A DNA stretch of 60,000 nucleotides, taken from NCBI GenBank assembly GCA_037447655.1, contig JBBHKE010000409.1, forward strand, positions 241,616-301,615. The letters are read 5' to 3'. The stretch's first letter is position 1, and each line of letters starts with the position of its first letter. Positions 11,840 through 22,560 of the stretch are shown piece by piece. This DNA comes from Zygnema cylindricum. Its lineage: Eukaryota; Streptophyta; Zygnematophyceae; Zygnematales; Zygnemataceae. Both the position numbers and the translations under genes were made by a program. A model generated the notes under the pieces. It had not been told where the DNA came from and did no database searches. It saw nothing but the letters and a program-made list of their open reading frames with translations.

Positions 11840-12014
11840 CTCTCCCTTCCGAAAGGTAGCGAGGAATATCTTCTTGCTTGTAAAGTGATTCTTGAAGGAT
11901 TTGCAAAACCTAGCAAGAGTACGGAAGCAGGCCTGTACGGAAGCACCTTCAAGAGGAAAAACCGTACGCTTCTCATTGGCTGATTACCAATTACATCGAC
12001 GCGATTACTGTAGT
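11840..12014 (+). repeat. Direct repeat a, copy 2
   Basis: Same orientation as 9520-9690, with a short internal duplication. It is absent at the corresponding place in the right-hand segmental copy (after 15683). Confidence 0.85.
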
Positions 12015-12095
12015 TACTGGAGTTCAGGCTTAGGGTAACCTTGCATCGGGCGAAAAGTGGGGTTGTTTACTAGAGAAAGTACATTTTCGTACTAA

Positions 12096-12871
12096 GGGTG
12101 CGTCTCTGTGTGCTAAAGTAAGGGTTTTTTTCTGTCGTTTTCCTGTAAAACTTAGAGCCGTACCGCGTAAGTTTCAACCGTACAATAAAATAGAAAAAAT
12201 GAGAAGTACATTTTGCGTCATCATCGAATTTAAAATGTACTACAAGTTGTCGTCTTGTGTTTTTCGACCCACTTCGACGACAAAAAACGTCATCTTCAAC
12301 CTTATCTTTAAAATACAGGGCCGATGTGTTTTAAAATTAGGGATTTTCTATAGACAAATAGGAACACGTATTCGCACGTGTAATGTTTTGTTCAAAAACT
12401 TCAAACGAATTCAAGCGACGTGGAAGTGTACACGATTCGCTATGTTTGTCCGTTTTTGTCTAATACGACAAAGAGAAGCACAGTTTGTTTTGTTTTGTCC
12501 GTTTCCATCCGGTACGGATTTTTTTTTTGCAGGGGTCTCAAGGTTCCTATGCCATTTCACGTCGAGCCGACAATAGACGCAAAGGCAAAACGCATCTTCT
12601 TCAACCGTGAAACGGCACAGACTGGAGGGCGGTAGGTCTACAATGTCACGAAAAGTCGCGCGACGTCACAAGCACCTACGAAAAATAACGTGCGTCATCA
12701 TAGATTGTAGACGTTGACAGCCGTCACGGGCTTTGTCGACGTATACAATCGTCACGCCCTTAAGTGACAATTTCGTTTGGTACACATAGGGACACCCGAA
12801 ATCCGGTCCGCCGGATCTGCGCTAAAAAACAAAAAAAAATCTCTAAGTTTGAAGTACATAGAGACGCACCC
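12096..12871. mobile_element. PIF/Harbinger-like non-autonomous element A
   Basis: The ends are GGGTGCGTCTCTGTGTGC and, on the opposite strand, GGGTGCGTCTCTATGTAC. TAA stands on both sides (12093-12095 and 12872-12874), which fits the 3-bp target duplication of PIF/Harbinger elements. The 776-bp interior has ORFs of up to 125 codons, but none shows a DDE transposase or Myb-like motif. The superfamily is inferred from ends plus target duplication. Confidence 0.78.
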
Positions 12872-12874
12872 TAA

Positions 12875-13577
12875 GGGCGTGTCCCCATGTAACCGATATT
12901 TTGAAACGTTATTTTGGAATTTAGCGCTGATTTTACGGTGTACTTTTCAAAGTGTGCCTATGTCAATCGTTACTTGCGCGTTTATTATTCTGAATATGTG
13001 GCAGTTGTACACGTCGCCAATACTTGCGACACCTGTAGACGCCGACAAACTGCTGACATTTGTAGACGCCAACGATCTCGGAACATATGCGGACATTTGT
13101 ACGCCGCAAAGAGCTGCTGAAATACTGGGACAATTGTCGACGCCGACTGTCATTTGTTGACGCCCACACGTGAACGACATAGCAATCGCCTAACCTCTAC
13201 AAAATGACATTTGTAGACGCCCACAAGTGGACAACATAAGCAAACGGACAAACAATTTTTTTTTCGTGTATTCTCCCAACTGCAAAAAAACAAATGAAAA
13301 CTTTTGACGCGTGCAACCCAGGCTTTCTATTCGTCAATAGGGTAGTATTTTGATTAAAAGCAGGTCGCGATTTGATTTCAGTGCAAGTGTGAAGATGAGC
13401 TGGAAGTGGGCCGCGATGATAATACTGCCAAATCGCCGTACCTTTCAAGTTAAAAGATGACGCAAAATGTATTTGAGTTTTTGCCCATTTTTCGTACGGC
13501 GTAATATTTTCAAGTAGGAAGTCCCATTTTCTGTGTAAACGACGGAAAAAAACCCTTGAACACATGGGGACACGCCC
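12875..13577. mobile_element. PIF/Harbinger-like non-autonomous element B
   Basis: A 16-bp perfect terminal inverted repeat, GGGCGTGTCCCCATGT, is flanked by TAA on both sides (12872-12874 and 13578-13580). The left TAA is also the right TAA of element A. The interior (703 bp) carries a degenerate tandem repeat and no recognisable transposase. Confidence 0.82.
13020..13235. repeat. Degenerate tandem repeat inside element B
   Basis: About six units related to GACATTTGTAGACGCC occur with irregular 25-45 bp spacing. Variants include GACAATTGTCGACGCC and GTCATTTGTTGACGCC. Confidence 0.7.
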
Positions 13578-13580
13578 TAA

Positions 13581-14257
13581 GTCATACTTTTTTTTTTTTT
13601 TACAAAAGATGTTTACTAGAAATTCGTTAAGATTCTCCAGACTTTTTGGCAAAAACTTCCACCGTCCGATTTCGAATTTTTGACGCAAACGCCCCTTCTA
13701 TCCAGTGTCTGGCTAGTCTCCTCCGACTGTCCTCAGGAGGACACTTTGCGCTTATTGGACGCGTGTATTGGTCCACTTGTAAAAGTCAGAGTCGATCCAC
13801 GACGGACGTGAAGTTATAAACTTACATGTGGCAAAGGGCATGAACCTTCTGACATCAAAGCCACCCTGTTCGACGACAAAATCTTGGTTGTAGGACTTGT
13901 CACGCCTCCCGCTGGTACAGCGATAATACATGAACGTACAAATGGTACATCCACGGACATCCGTACAAACTTTCATTTTGCAACGATTTTCGTGGCCGTT
14001 GGTACGACGACAAATACAAGAACGTTCAGATTGTACATTAGCGTGACCCTACTAGATATTTTAATCAGCGTCCGCCCGTACAGATACGCAGTTGCGATTT
14101 ATACTTTCCGGCCGGCTCAACAAGATCCTACCAATCGCAATCTAACACGTAAGCAATTTTTGCTTCACTGGCATGACCTGATGGAAAGGTGTTACGAATA
14201 TTACTGCCAGTAAACGTGACCGTACGATTACTGGGAACGCTTGATGGAAGGTTACCC
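13581..14257. other. Unassigned GTAC-rich DNA
   Basis: Many GTACAAAT, CCGTACAG and GTACGAC words occur with no inverted ends found. Short ORFs are present, but none has protein-family character. Confidence 0.5.
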
Positions 14258-14270
14258 TTAGTAAGTACAG

Positions 14271-14491
14271 TACACCGTGTATCGCTATTATCGTTAATAT
14301 TAAATTTGCCAGTTAAAACGTCTTTTCTCCGTACACATTTGTCTGATTTTCAATTTGAGACCGCCAATCGGACTCTGAGAATCTTACTTTTCAATCGCAA
14401 CCGTCAGATCCACGATCCGATATGTGGTACGGAAAAAAGATGTTTTATTAGGTGGCGAAAAAAACATTACTAATAGCGATTACACGGTGTA
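14271..14491. mobile_element. Small inverted-repeat element (TACACC family)
   Basis: It starts TACACCGTGTATCGCTATTA and ends CTAATAGCGATTACACGGTG. It is the duplicate of the element at 9714-9934. The left flank reads TACAG, as at several other insertions. Confidence 0.85.
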
Positions 14492-15208
14492 ATTGAACAA
14501 AAAAATATATATATATATATTATCAAAACCACGATAAACAATGTACGGATTATCGTAAACGTTGCCGCTACTCCCTGTGACGCGACGTGACGTGACGGAC
14601 TCTGTGACGTGACCCGTTACAGAATCGGTCACGTGGAAAGCGACGAAGATTGAGGACCAGTCATTGTATCAGAGCGGTAACTGTAACAAATGCAAGGAGA
14701 CGTGACCGAAATGTTTTACATTACGGAAATATTCACTACATGCATTAGACTCGAAAGAGAATCGAAGGAGACATAAGTATACTAACGTGTACAAAAGTAT
14801 GCAAATATACACAAATCCGTACACTGTAAATACAATGTATACAAATGTATATAAGTGCGCATGAAAGTAAACCAAGCTTTTTACAAAAAATGGGGAGATA
14901 AAGCCACCAAATTTCAGCAAGGAATAGACCATAGTCACACAGTTGAAAGTGTGGTATGGTTGGCGAGATAGCAAGATGTATCCGCAAAGTGAAGCGGCGA
15001 CAAAGAATAATAATCACCATCATCTAGAAAGAATATCTAAGCTGATTCTAGCAAAAATATAATCTGGATCTAAAAAAGAAACAAGAAGCAAGTATGAGAT
15101 AAAAAGCAATGACATTGGAGCAAAAATGTACCTAAAGAAATCCATGTAGACACTAAATATGAAGATGCAAACTCCTGTGAAGGCATTGACGGAAGAAAGC
15201 GGGAATGC

Positions 15209-15370
15209 TACACCGCTAATCGTTATTAGTGTTAAAGTTTTTTTCGCCACTTAAAACATCTTTCTCCGTGCACACTTGTCGGATTGTCAATTGGAGACAG
15301 CCAGTAGGAGGGTTGAGAATCTTGCCTTCCAATAGCAACCATCGGATCGACAATCCGACAAGTGTGCACG
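15209..15370. mobile_element. Small inverted-repeat element, right terminus missing
   Basis: The duplicate of 11359-11530, with the same TACACCGCTAATCGTTATTA start and the same internal fold-back arms. Confidence 0.75.
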
Positions 15371-15683
15371 AAGATCAAATTTCAAAGATATTTGCCAATA
15401 ATCAATGGCATTCGTATAAATGTGTTTCAGTTGTATCAATGGAAGTTTATCTTATAGAGTAATCAAAGACTTTAGTGGATAAACTTTGAGAAACAAAATA
15501 TGGCATCCATGAAAGTTAGCAATTGTTGAAAGTGTATAGATTGAAAAAACAAGAAAAAAGAAAAAACAGAAATGATTGAGAATTGCTTTGTTGATTTTTT
15601 TTCAAATGGTGCGTCTACATTTGTTCCATACTCCAGTTTGAAACTGACGAGTTTTTGAATCTGGTTATGGCATTTTTCTCTCT

Positions 15684-17220
15684 TCTTTTCCTCTTCTTTC
15701 TCTCTTCTTTCTCTCTTTCTTCACTCTTCTTTTCTCGTTTTTTTTGAGTTTAGACTTGGATATTTTTATTGTTAATTCCCTATTTTCTATCACTCGCTCA
15801 TTTTGGTCTTTAATTTCGCCCCCACATTTAGAGTTTGATTTTTTCTCCCCTTTTCCTCTCATTTTCACTTGCTCTTTACATGTTGTCAGAAACAACCTTT
15901 TTTAAACTGCACGGGGGCATATCGATTGTAAATGAGTGCTTATCCTAAATTTTACTAATTAAATATAATTTTAATAAGTAATGACGTAATTATGGTCTAT
16001 AGTAAGTGCACTATAATAAACACTTAATCGTGCACCTTAACAAGTGCACCTTAATCGTAAAAATCCAAACATGTGTGCTCCAAATTTTTAGTTTCTTGTG
16101 TGATGCATTCTATTTTAACTATTATACTAGTGTGTATATTCATATGGAACAATAATACAGTGCCACAAAAAATGTTTTAATTTGCGGTGTTTCTTGTGCA
16201 TGCGGCTGATTATACAAGTGTGCCAAAAAAAAAAAATGTAATATGCCATGTTGAGGGTCCATTGTGTTACTTTTTACACATTTGGATTGTTGCATAATAG
16301 TTATTTATAGAATATGTGATGGTTAATTTGTAATCATCTACTACTGTAACAGTGGTTAGGATAACTTGATAAACATTTTTTACCTACAAAAGAACATAAT
16401 GCAATCTATTGGGGGTAATTAGTGGCATTTGAGACTTGTATGGGTTGTTATTACAGCAACACAATAACATATAAGATATCTAATGTTGAAGTAAAAAAAC
16501 ACGACTCTGTTTAAAATCGCAATGGCAAACCATCCGAGTCTGGTAATATTAAAGTGATGTTGTACTAGTTTCATTTTTGTCATAACTCAGTAAGCCATTC
16601 TTAAGCATAAACAATCACAGCCGGGATGTGCCCAGAAGGTCAGTATTAGTGTTCGTCGTAACATGTATTATTGATGATGTGAAAATTTTAAAAATAAATA
16701 TATTATATTTAACAATTGTATTAGTGTTCGTCGTAACATGTATTATTGATGATGTGAAAATTTTAAAAATAAATATATTATATTTAACAATTGCTGCAGA
16801 TGACACTAATTTACTGACTTTCGTAACTTGAAAAACCATCTTTAAGGGTAAGGAACCATGAATTAAATGCACTTCATTGAGAGCGACCAATGGCGTTTTG
16901 GTAGTATATGGGTTTGGTGGTTGCTTCAACTTTGTATAATAATATATAATAGATTTAATGTGGTAATGATTGGCATTTAACTTGAGAAGCCATGAGTGGG
17001 CCTTAAAAATACCAAAGGCGACGTGACATAAAAAAAAAGTTGGTTAATTGTGCAGTAAAATATAAAAGAAGTCACAAATTACCACAAATGCTTTTTCTCT
17101 ACAGGAAAACTGTCTAAACTTTACTCTTTACAGGACAATTATTTCGTCACAAAATACTATTTGATCTCATTTTCCATGACAGTTCATTTAATTGAGTGAG
17201 ACAAGACGCGGTTACAAGAT
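15684..17220. other. AT-rich intergenic DNA
   Basis: Apart from a pyrimidine stretch near 15680-15730 and the exact duplication at 16643-16792, I see no gene or element in this stretch. Confidence 0.55.
16643..16792 (+). repeat. Perfect tandem duplication, 2 x 75 bp
   Basis: Units 16643-16717 and 16718-16792 are identical; each starts GTATTAGTGTTCGTCGTAAC. No difference was seen, so the duplication is recent or an assembly artefact. It does not lie in a recognisable gene. Confidence 0.92.
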
Positions 17221-17224
17221 CTTG

Positions 17225-17392
17225 ACTCGAAATCCAGAAGCTAATAACATAATATTACACTCGCGAAAATAATAAAAGTAATAAGCACAATGTAGCGGCA
17301 ATATTTGCACAGTTTACATAAAAAGCTTGAAATTCGTTCTCCCTAAATCCGATCTCCTCGTCTTTATGTGCATAAGATTGTCCCTGCAAGGT
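17225..17392 (-). other. Possible 3' UTR exon of MPDU1 copy 1
   Basis: A good acceptor (CCTTGCAG) precedes a segment that is also preserved in copy 2 near 24535-24630. Its reading frame differs between the copies by one base, and both copies stop upstream at KKVK. It may be spliced untranslated sequence or simply duplicated flank. Confidence 0.3.
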
Positions 17393-17446
17393 AAAAGAAC
17401 ATAGAAATTGTCTAGTATCATGAGAAAGGAGCAGAACAAAAAGGTG

Positions 17447-17484
<38 letters not shown>

Positions 17485-20400
17485 CAAACCTTCCTGAAGT
17501 CTTGATATTCAATAATGTTTTCTCCCTATCATAGTCAAAAGAAACTATTCTACCATTTTCGAAAAATACATAAGAGGCCTCTCATTTAAAAAATACATGT
17601 CTAAGTATCATCTTGCAAGATAAATGCGTCATCAATCTCATCGGTAGAGAATGGAGAGTGTACTGACCATTGTGACATAGCCGATATTGTTGCTACTTCA
17701 CTTTTTTCTCCTTCTCCACATTTTTAGAGATTCTTGAGCCATAAAGAAGTATCTGCCCCAAAAGTGTTCCATGGCATATCATCCCTAAAATACTGCCCAC
17801 AACCACTGAAAGTGGAGTCAAGGAGTTTCCCCTTGTCAATATAGAAACTCTGTTAGAACTGCCTAAGACATTAGTATTCAATAAACTTGCTAATCTTACT
17901 GCAAAAATGCACTATGCCCATCGCTGTTCATGTTAATTGCATTTATTTGGTCGCAACTTCTTTCTGACCAACTAACATAGAAAAATTGCTAATAATTATT
18001 CAAGTGGGCAAAAATCACCTCATCACCTGACCGTAAATCAGTATTATCAACACTATTTTCGCTTCAATACTAGTAATTCCAGTACACTGATAGCAGTGAG
18101 CTGTGTGCCATACTATTCTCAAGCAACAACACGACAATTCACTTGTCAAACATTCCAACATAAAACATTCAGAATAATCGTTTTATCTAATTATTTTATT
18201 ATATCTCATAGACTTCCTGTCATTATAAGTCCTAATTCAACTGCTAAAATAACCAAAAAATAAAAATTCGACTGAGCTATTTTTTAAATCACGCAGTCAT
18301 CCAAAGGCATACCAGTAGAGCTTAATAAAGCAAAGCAACACAGACAGACTTCAAATCCTCTTTTTGAAGTAGAAAAAGGATACTAGTGATTGGGGCTTTC
18401 TCTTGTATGGATGTAAATAACCGTGCTGCAACCAAAATTCAAGAACAACCCTCATCAGTTCCTGCCTAAATTATTTTATTCAAATTAAAGCCTATCCAGA
18501 CTACATTGGAACCTCAGGGATGTTTGAAATTTGTACCTTTTTACAATACCGAAGAAGTACCAAAATGGCAAATCTCGGGCAACTTCATGTCCAGATAACT
18601 TTTGATTGATAGCCCCCAATTCAAAGAAATAAAAGCCACTAATTTGGCGACAAAAATAGTGTCAAGGAAAAGTGTCAACTGAATATTTGGCAGAACGACA
18701 AAGACTAAACATAGCTAATAAAACATAGGTCATTCAGGATAGGTAAATAATATAGGTAACTTATAATTCAGATGGAAAGAACTCACCAATACAACCAGCG
18801 AAATTCATGAAGGTAGTGGCAAGGCTAAGCTGTCCTGTGCTTCTTGACTGGACATGAAAAAAAAGGAAAGACAAGAAGTTGTCAAGGATTTTCTTTATTC
18901 AATACATCAACAGCAAAAGCTGGAGAATCAAAAAGGTAGACATAGTCATTTATGCATATGAATATTTTAATCACGTGAAGAACACTATGTTTCACTATTT
19001 CTGCTAATCTCAACAATATGTAATACAAATAATCTAATCAGTATGTTTCATATGAAAGAAAATACCTAGAAGAACACTGGACAGGTAGATATAACAAGCT
19101 CATATACTGATAACCACAGAAGTTACACTCCCTTAACTCTGACAGAATTTCTATTATCTAAAGCTCTAGAGAACCCTACAGATGTTTCAGCAATAAAACA
19201 TGATTGCAGAAAAAAATAATGACAATAACTTGAACTCACAGAATAGTTTGACCACATTTGTGGAATCCTTGACAGTGTAAAAAGGGCTGTCTGGCCAGCC
19301 TGCACATAAGAAAGTTAAAATTAAAAAAAAAAAAACTATGTGAAAAAAAAAAAATACACAGGTCGGCCAACATTGTGAATATCTATGAATACTCAATTTT
19401 GTGTATCAAATTTTTAAGTGGATTTCTTACAGGGTAGGTGTGTGAAAAAAAAAAAATGATTCTGGCAATGACAATGATCTGAAATTTGTTTTCTAACTAT
19501 CCGATGAAATAGCTGGATATACACTTTTAAAAAACATGAAGCTAATCACTATGTCACATGTGGACTGAATTTTTTTCTTCCTTTTCCATGTTGTTCCTTT
19601 TCCATATAAAGCTGGAGGTTTGAACCTCTGAGGACAAGCGTGACCATATTCTGTACTAGAGTCAAATCTAAATCTTGAAGATATAGTCAGAACAAAAAAA
19701 TTAGCTTCTTTCCAAGCAAATGAGAATCATTGACTGGCTCAACTTGTGACCTTCAACTTCCTCAAAGCACTAGGAGATTCCCATCCAGAGTGACATTAAC
19801 ACGATAGAAAAGCACTTACATAAAGGGTGTCATAAACCTTGACATCCAGTTTTCCACTGAGTAATACTGGGGCTATGGCCGTGTATCTGGAAAAGGAAAG
19901 AGGTTAAGGATATCTAAGTTACAATTAATAAGCCTTTAATTCCTTGAATAGCATCTAGAGAAATGCCAGAAGAAAAAAATGCTTTCACACGGAATCCTAT
20001 ATTGAAAAAACTGTAATAAAAGGAATAACACTAAATAATGAAGCTTTCCCTCTAAAATGAACACTATTCAATGGCATTTGAAGAATGGAATTCGTATCAA
20101 AGCCTTCAGTAGTGACAGAATTTAAGAAAAGGATACATTCCTGCCTTCAGCCAGAGCATTGGTCCACGGCGTGGAGAGTAAAAATATAGTAGGAAAACCA
20201 ATATAACCGCTGTTCATACACAGACAACTTAACTTAGCATCAGTATGTATAATTGTTGGTGCTTGCAACATTAAATGCCGCATTGTCAAATCCACTACCA
20301 TGACATTGGTGGCCTCTGTTCACTTTGAGAAACAAAATTATTAACAAATTTAATCTTCACATTTTGTTTCCCGGATATCGCATTTTGTCATACAATTAAC

Positions 20401-22040
20401 CAAGCTTCGACCACAGTTAAGTACAAAAAAAAATGTATTGTAATATTCATAGAGGTTGTAAAAGTTTATCTATATTGCTTTAAAAGAGTCCGTGATAACC
20501 AAAGAGTCTGTAAATGAAGTAGTTTAGCAAAATTCGTCTTCAGCTTGTGAATTTAAACTACACAATTGTTCGACACGATGCAAGAATTTTGCGATTTTTG
20601 TCCCTCTGTGAATTTCTATTTCAAATATGTATTTGTAAATACAAACTGAGTTGACGGACTCTCTTAAGGCTTATCTTGTACCTTGAACAAGCAAAAACAA
20701 AAGCTCTCCAAAAGCGGAGAACGGAAGCTGCTTAAAAAAGCAATATGATAAAGCAATGGTGTATCCAACCAGCTCCATCTCAAAGGAGGGCACACTGAGG
20801 CCATGGATACTATGGCTCTTAAGGATGATAAGAATCTGTTTGCAACCAGCATATCCACCAAAACAATGATTTAACAGAAATATTTGTAAGAAATTATGTG
20901 ATTTGTATAAAGGATGTTCACGATGGACAGAAAATAGAGGTCACTCGGTATTCTTGCAGGCAAAAGGTACATGCTCTCAAAAAACTTTCATCAGTCTGAA
21001 GCAATCACCAATAGTGCCGATAAACAATATTAAGTCTGTGATAGAACGAGCACTGCGTGGCAAACAGACTCATTAGTCCAAACACCAATGGAAAAAAAAA
21101 AAAAAACAAATGTGACGTATTTGTGACTAAATTTGTGATTAATTCACGATATGACGACTGTCGAAATTTTTCTAAATTTCTTGATCCAATTTCTTACTTG
21201 AGGAAGTTTCACAATGGTTGATGCAGTGATGATGGCATAGCCAAGAGCCTTTGCAAAGAGTGTAAAAAAGCAATCCTTGTCAGGAAGTTCGTACTTGCTG
21301 AGAGAATCGACCATACAAGTAAAATTCATCCCCGCAATAACCAAATTCATTTTGTTGACTTTCTGTACAAATCGGAAACTTGGATTTGCTTTCTTAAGCT
21401 TGCTATCCTTTGAAGGAGTAAAACCCAAGGTTTTCACCAGAGAGGTACGCTCAGAGACAGAATTACTGCAGCGAGTATTAGAAGTTTTTAAAGTAGAAAC
21501 AGGAGAAATGACTCCAGCTACCCCTAAGGTCGAAGATCTGGTCACAAAAGCTTTGCATTCTTTTAGGTTGCAAGGAAAGGTCAGGCAACGTGACACTCTT
21601 CCAGAAGAGACAGAGGTAAGGGAGGGAATCTTTTGCTGTTGAAGCAGCATACAGGAAAAGATGCTCTTTACATGGCCAAAGTGGCAAGCATCTTAGGAGC
21701 CATTAACTCCATTGCTTTTGCTTTATACAGTGGCGAAATTTGAATTTTCCAGCAAGTTTGGCCATGGCTGGTTCGTACATCACACGCGAGAAGAAAATTG
21801 GAAACGCTATATGTGGTTGGGCAGAAACTAACAGGCGAAATTACAAGAATTTTACCACATTATACGGATATTTTAGATTATAGTACGCGTATTGTATGGG
21901 ACAACTGCATATAGCGTTTCCGACTGTTCTCGCTCATTCGAACTATGTGCTGATTGGATGATTCGGTAGAGGTCAAGAGCCTATGGGGGTCACTCACTCG
22001 TGCGGATCTACATTTGTACACGTGCCTTGGGATCGTCTTT
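17270..22040. repeat. Tandem segmental duplication, copy 1 (MPDU1 unit)
   Basis: The sequence from the GTAGCGGCAA motif near 17292 to GGATCGTCTT near 22040 is repeated in the same orientation at about 24530-29440. Exons, introns and several hundred bp upstream of the gene are included. Confidence 0.88.
17693..21650 (-). CDS. MPDU1-like PQ-loop protein, copy 1 (intact)
   Basis: MPDU1 is an ER membrane protein needed for use of dolichol-phosphate mannose and glucose. Seven exons join in phase: 21198-21650, 20682-20835, 20137-20209, 19820-19886, 19240-19299, 18787-18847 and 17693-17898, encoding 357 residues. The first PQ-loop is IVKLPQ followed by [19 protein letters not shown]; the second is [12 protein letters not shown] followed by [18 protein letters not shown]. 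The remainder is hydrophobic, as expected for a seven-helix protein. The C terminus is KKVK, a canonical KKxx ER-retrieval signal like the one at the end of human MPDU1. The first ~95 residues are Ser/Thr/Lys rich with few acidic residues; this extension is absent from the human protein and resembles an organellar transit peptide. The start at 21650 is the first Met of the exon; MNLVIAG near 21350 is an alternative. Confidence 0.92.
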
Positions 22041-22212
22041 GAGACTTTGACCTGCGGAGTTGCAATTTCGTAATTTTTTGTGTCGATAACTGCAATAGCC
22101 TGCTTGAAATACTGCGGCAATTTTACATAATCTCTCTATAAATCCGTACAGAATCGTACGGTTATTTATGCTAATTATTTTTTTTGCTCGAGAGACGGTT
22201 TTCTTACACCCT
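22041..22212. other. Upstream flank of MPDU1 copy 1
   Basis: Nothing recognisable. The duplication with copy 2 ends at its left border. Confidence 0.4.
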
Positions 22213-22560
22213 GCTCTTTGTAACTGCAAAATTTGACGTCATCTTCACATTTCCGTGCACTTTTTTTTTACCTTTTGTGGAGTATTCTGTCGGCGACCAT
22301 TTACGAACACGTTAGATTAGCTAAAAAGCGCACGTACCGTTCACAAAGTTGCCACCAAAGGAATGTGGGTAAACGGCCGTGAAAATGCCGGCCGTCAGGA
22401 GCATTACAGTACGCGTACTTTTAGGTGAAACCTAACGTGTTCGGAAACGGCCGCCTACAAAAACATTCCCGCCTCTTGATCGTGGGCGTTTCCGGCAAAA
22501 CAGGTACAAAAAAATAACAAAAATGTAAAGATGACGTCAAATCGTGAAGTTACCAAGAAC
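22213..22560. mobile_element. Fold-back element with about 40-bp imperfect inverted ends
   Basis: The left arm contains GTAACTGCAAAATTTGACGT and continues CATCTTCACATTT. The right arm, on the opposite strand, reads GTAACTTCACGATTTGACGT and continues CATCTTTACATTT. A second inverted pair on AACGTGTTCG / CGAACACGTT lies inside (about 22303 and 22437), so most of the 350 bp could form one hairpin. No target duplication was identified and there is no coding capacity. Confidence 0.72.

Larger units (their letters stand above)
14258..15683 (+). repeat. Segmental direct duplication, right copy
   Basis: 14258-14822 matches 9700-10262 and 15062-15683 matches 11222-11836. The 239 bp between them (14823-15061) replaces the retrotransposon fragment of the left copy. 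Confidence 0.85.

Noticed and set aside
9520-12014. Paired direct repeats considered as LTRs of a retrotransposon
   Set aside because: No TG/CA ends, primer-binding site, gag or pol; the enclosed coding fragment is of non-LTR type.
13005-13235. Spaced repeats considered as a CRISPR array
   Set aside because: The units are degenerate and irregularly spaced, and lie inside a eukaryotic transposon.
12199-13688. ORFs of 70-163 codons inside elements A and B, considered as transposase remnants
   Set aside because: No DDE triad spacing, helix-turn-helix or zinc motif could be seen; composition is that of random AT-rich sequence.
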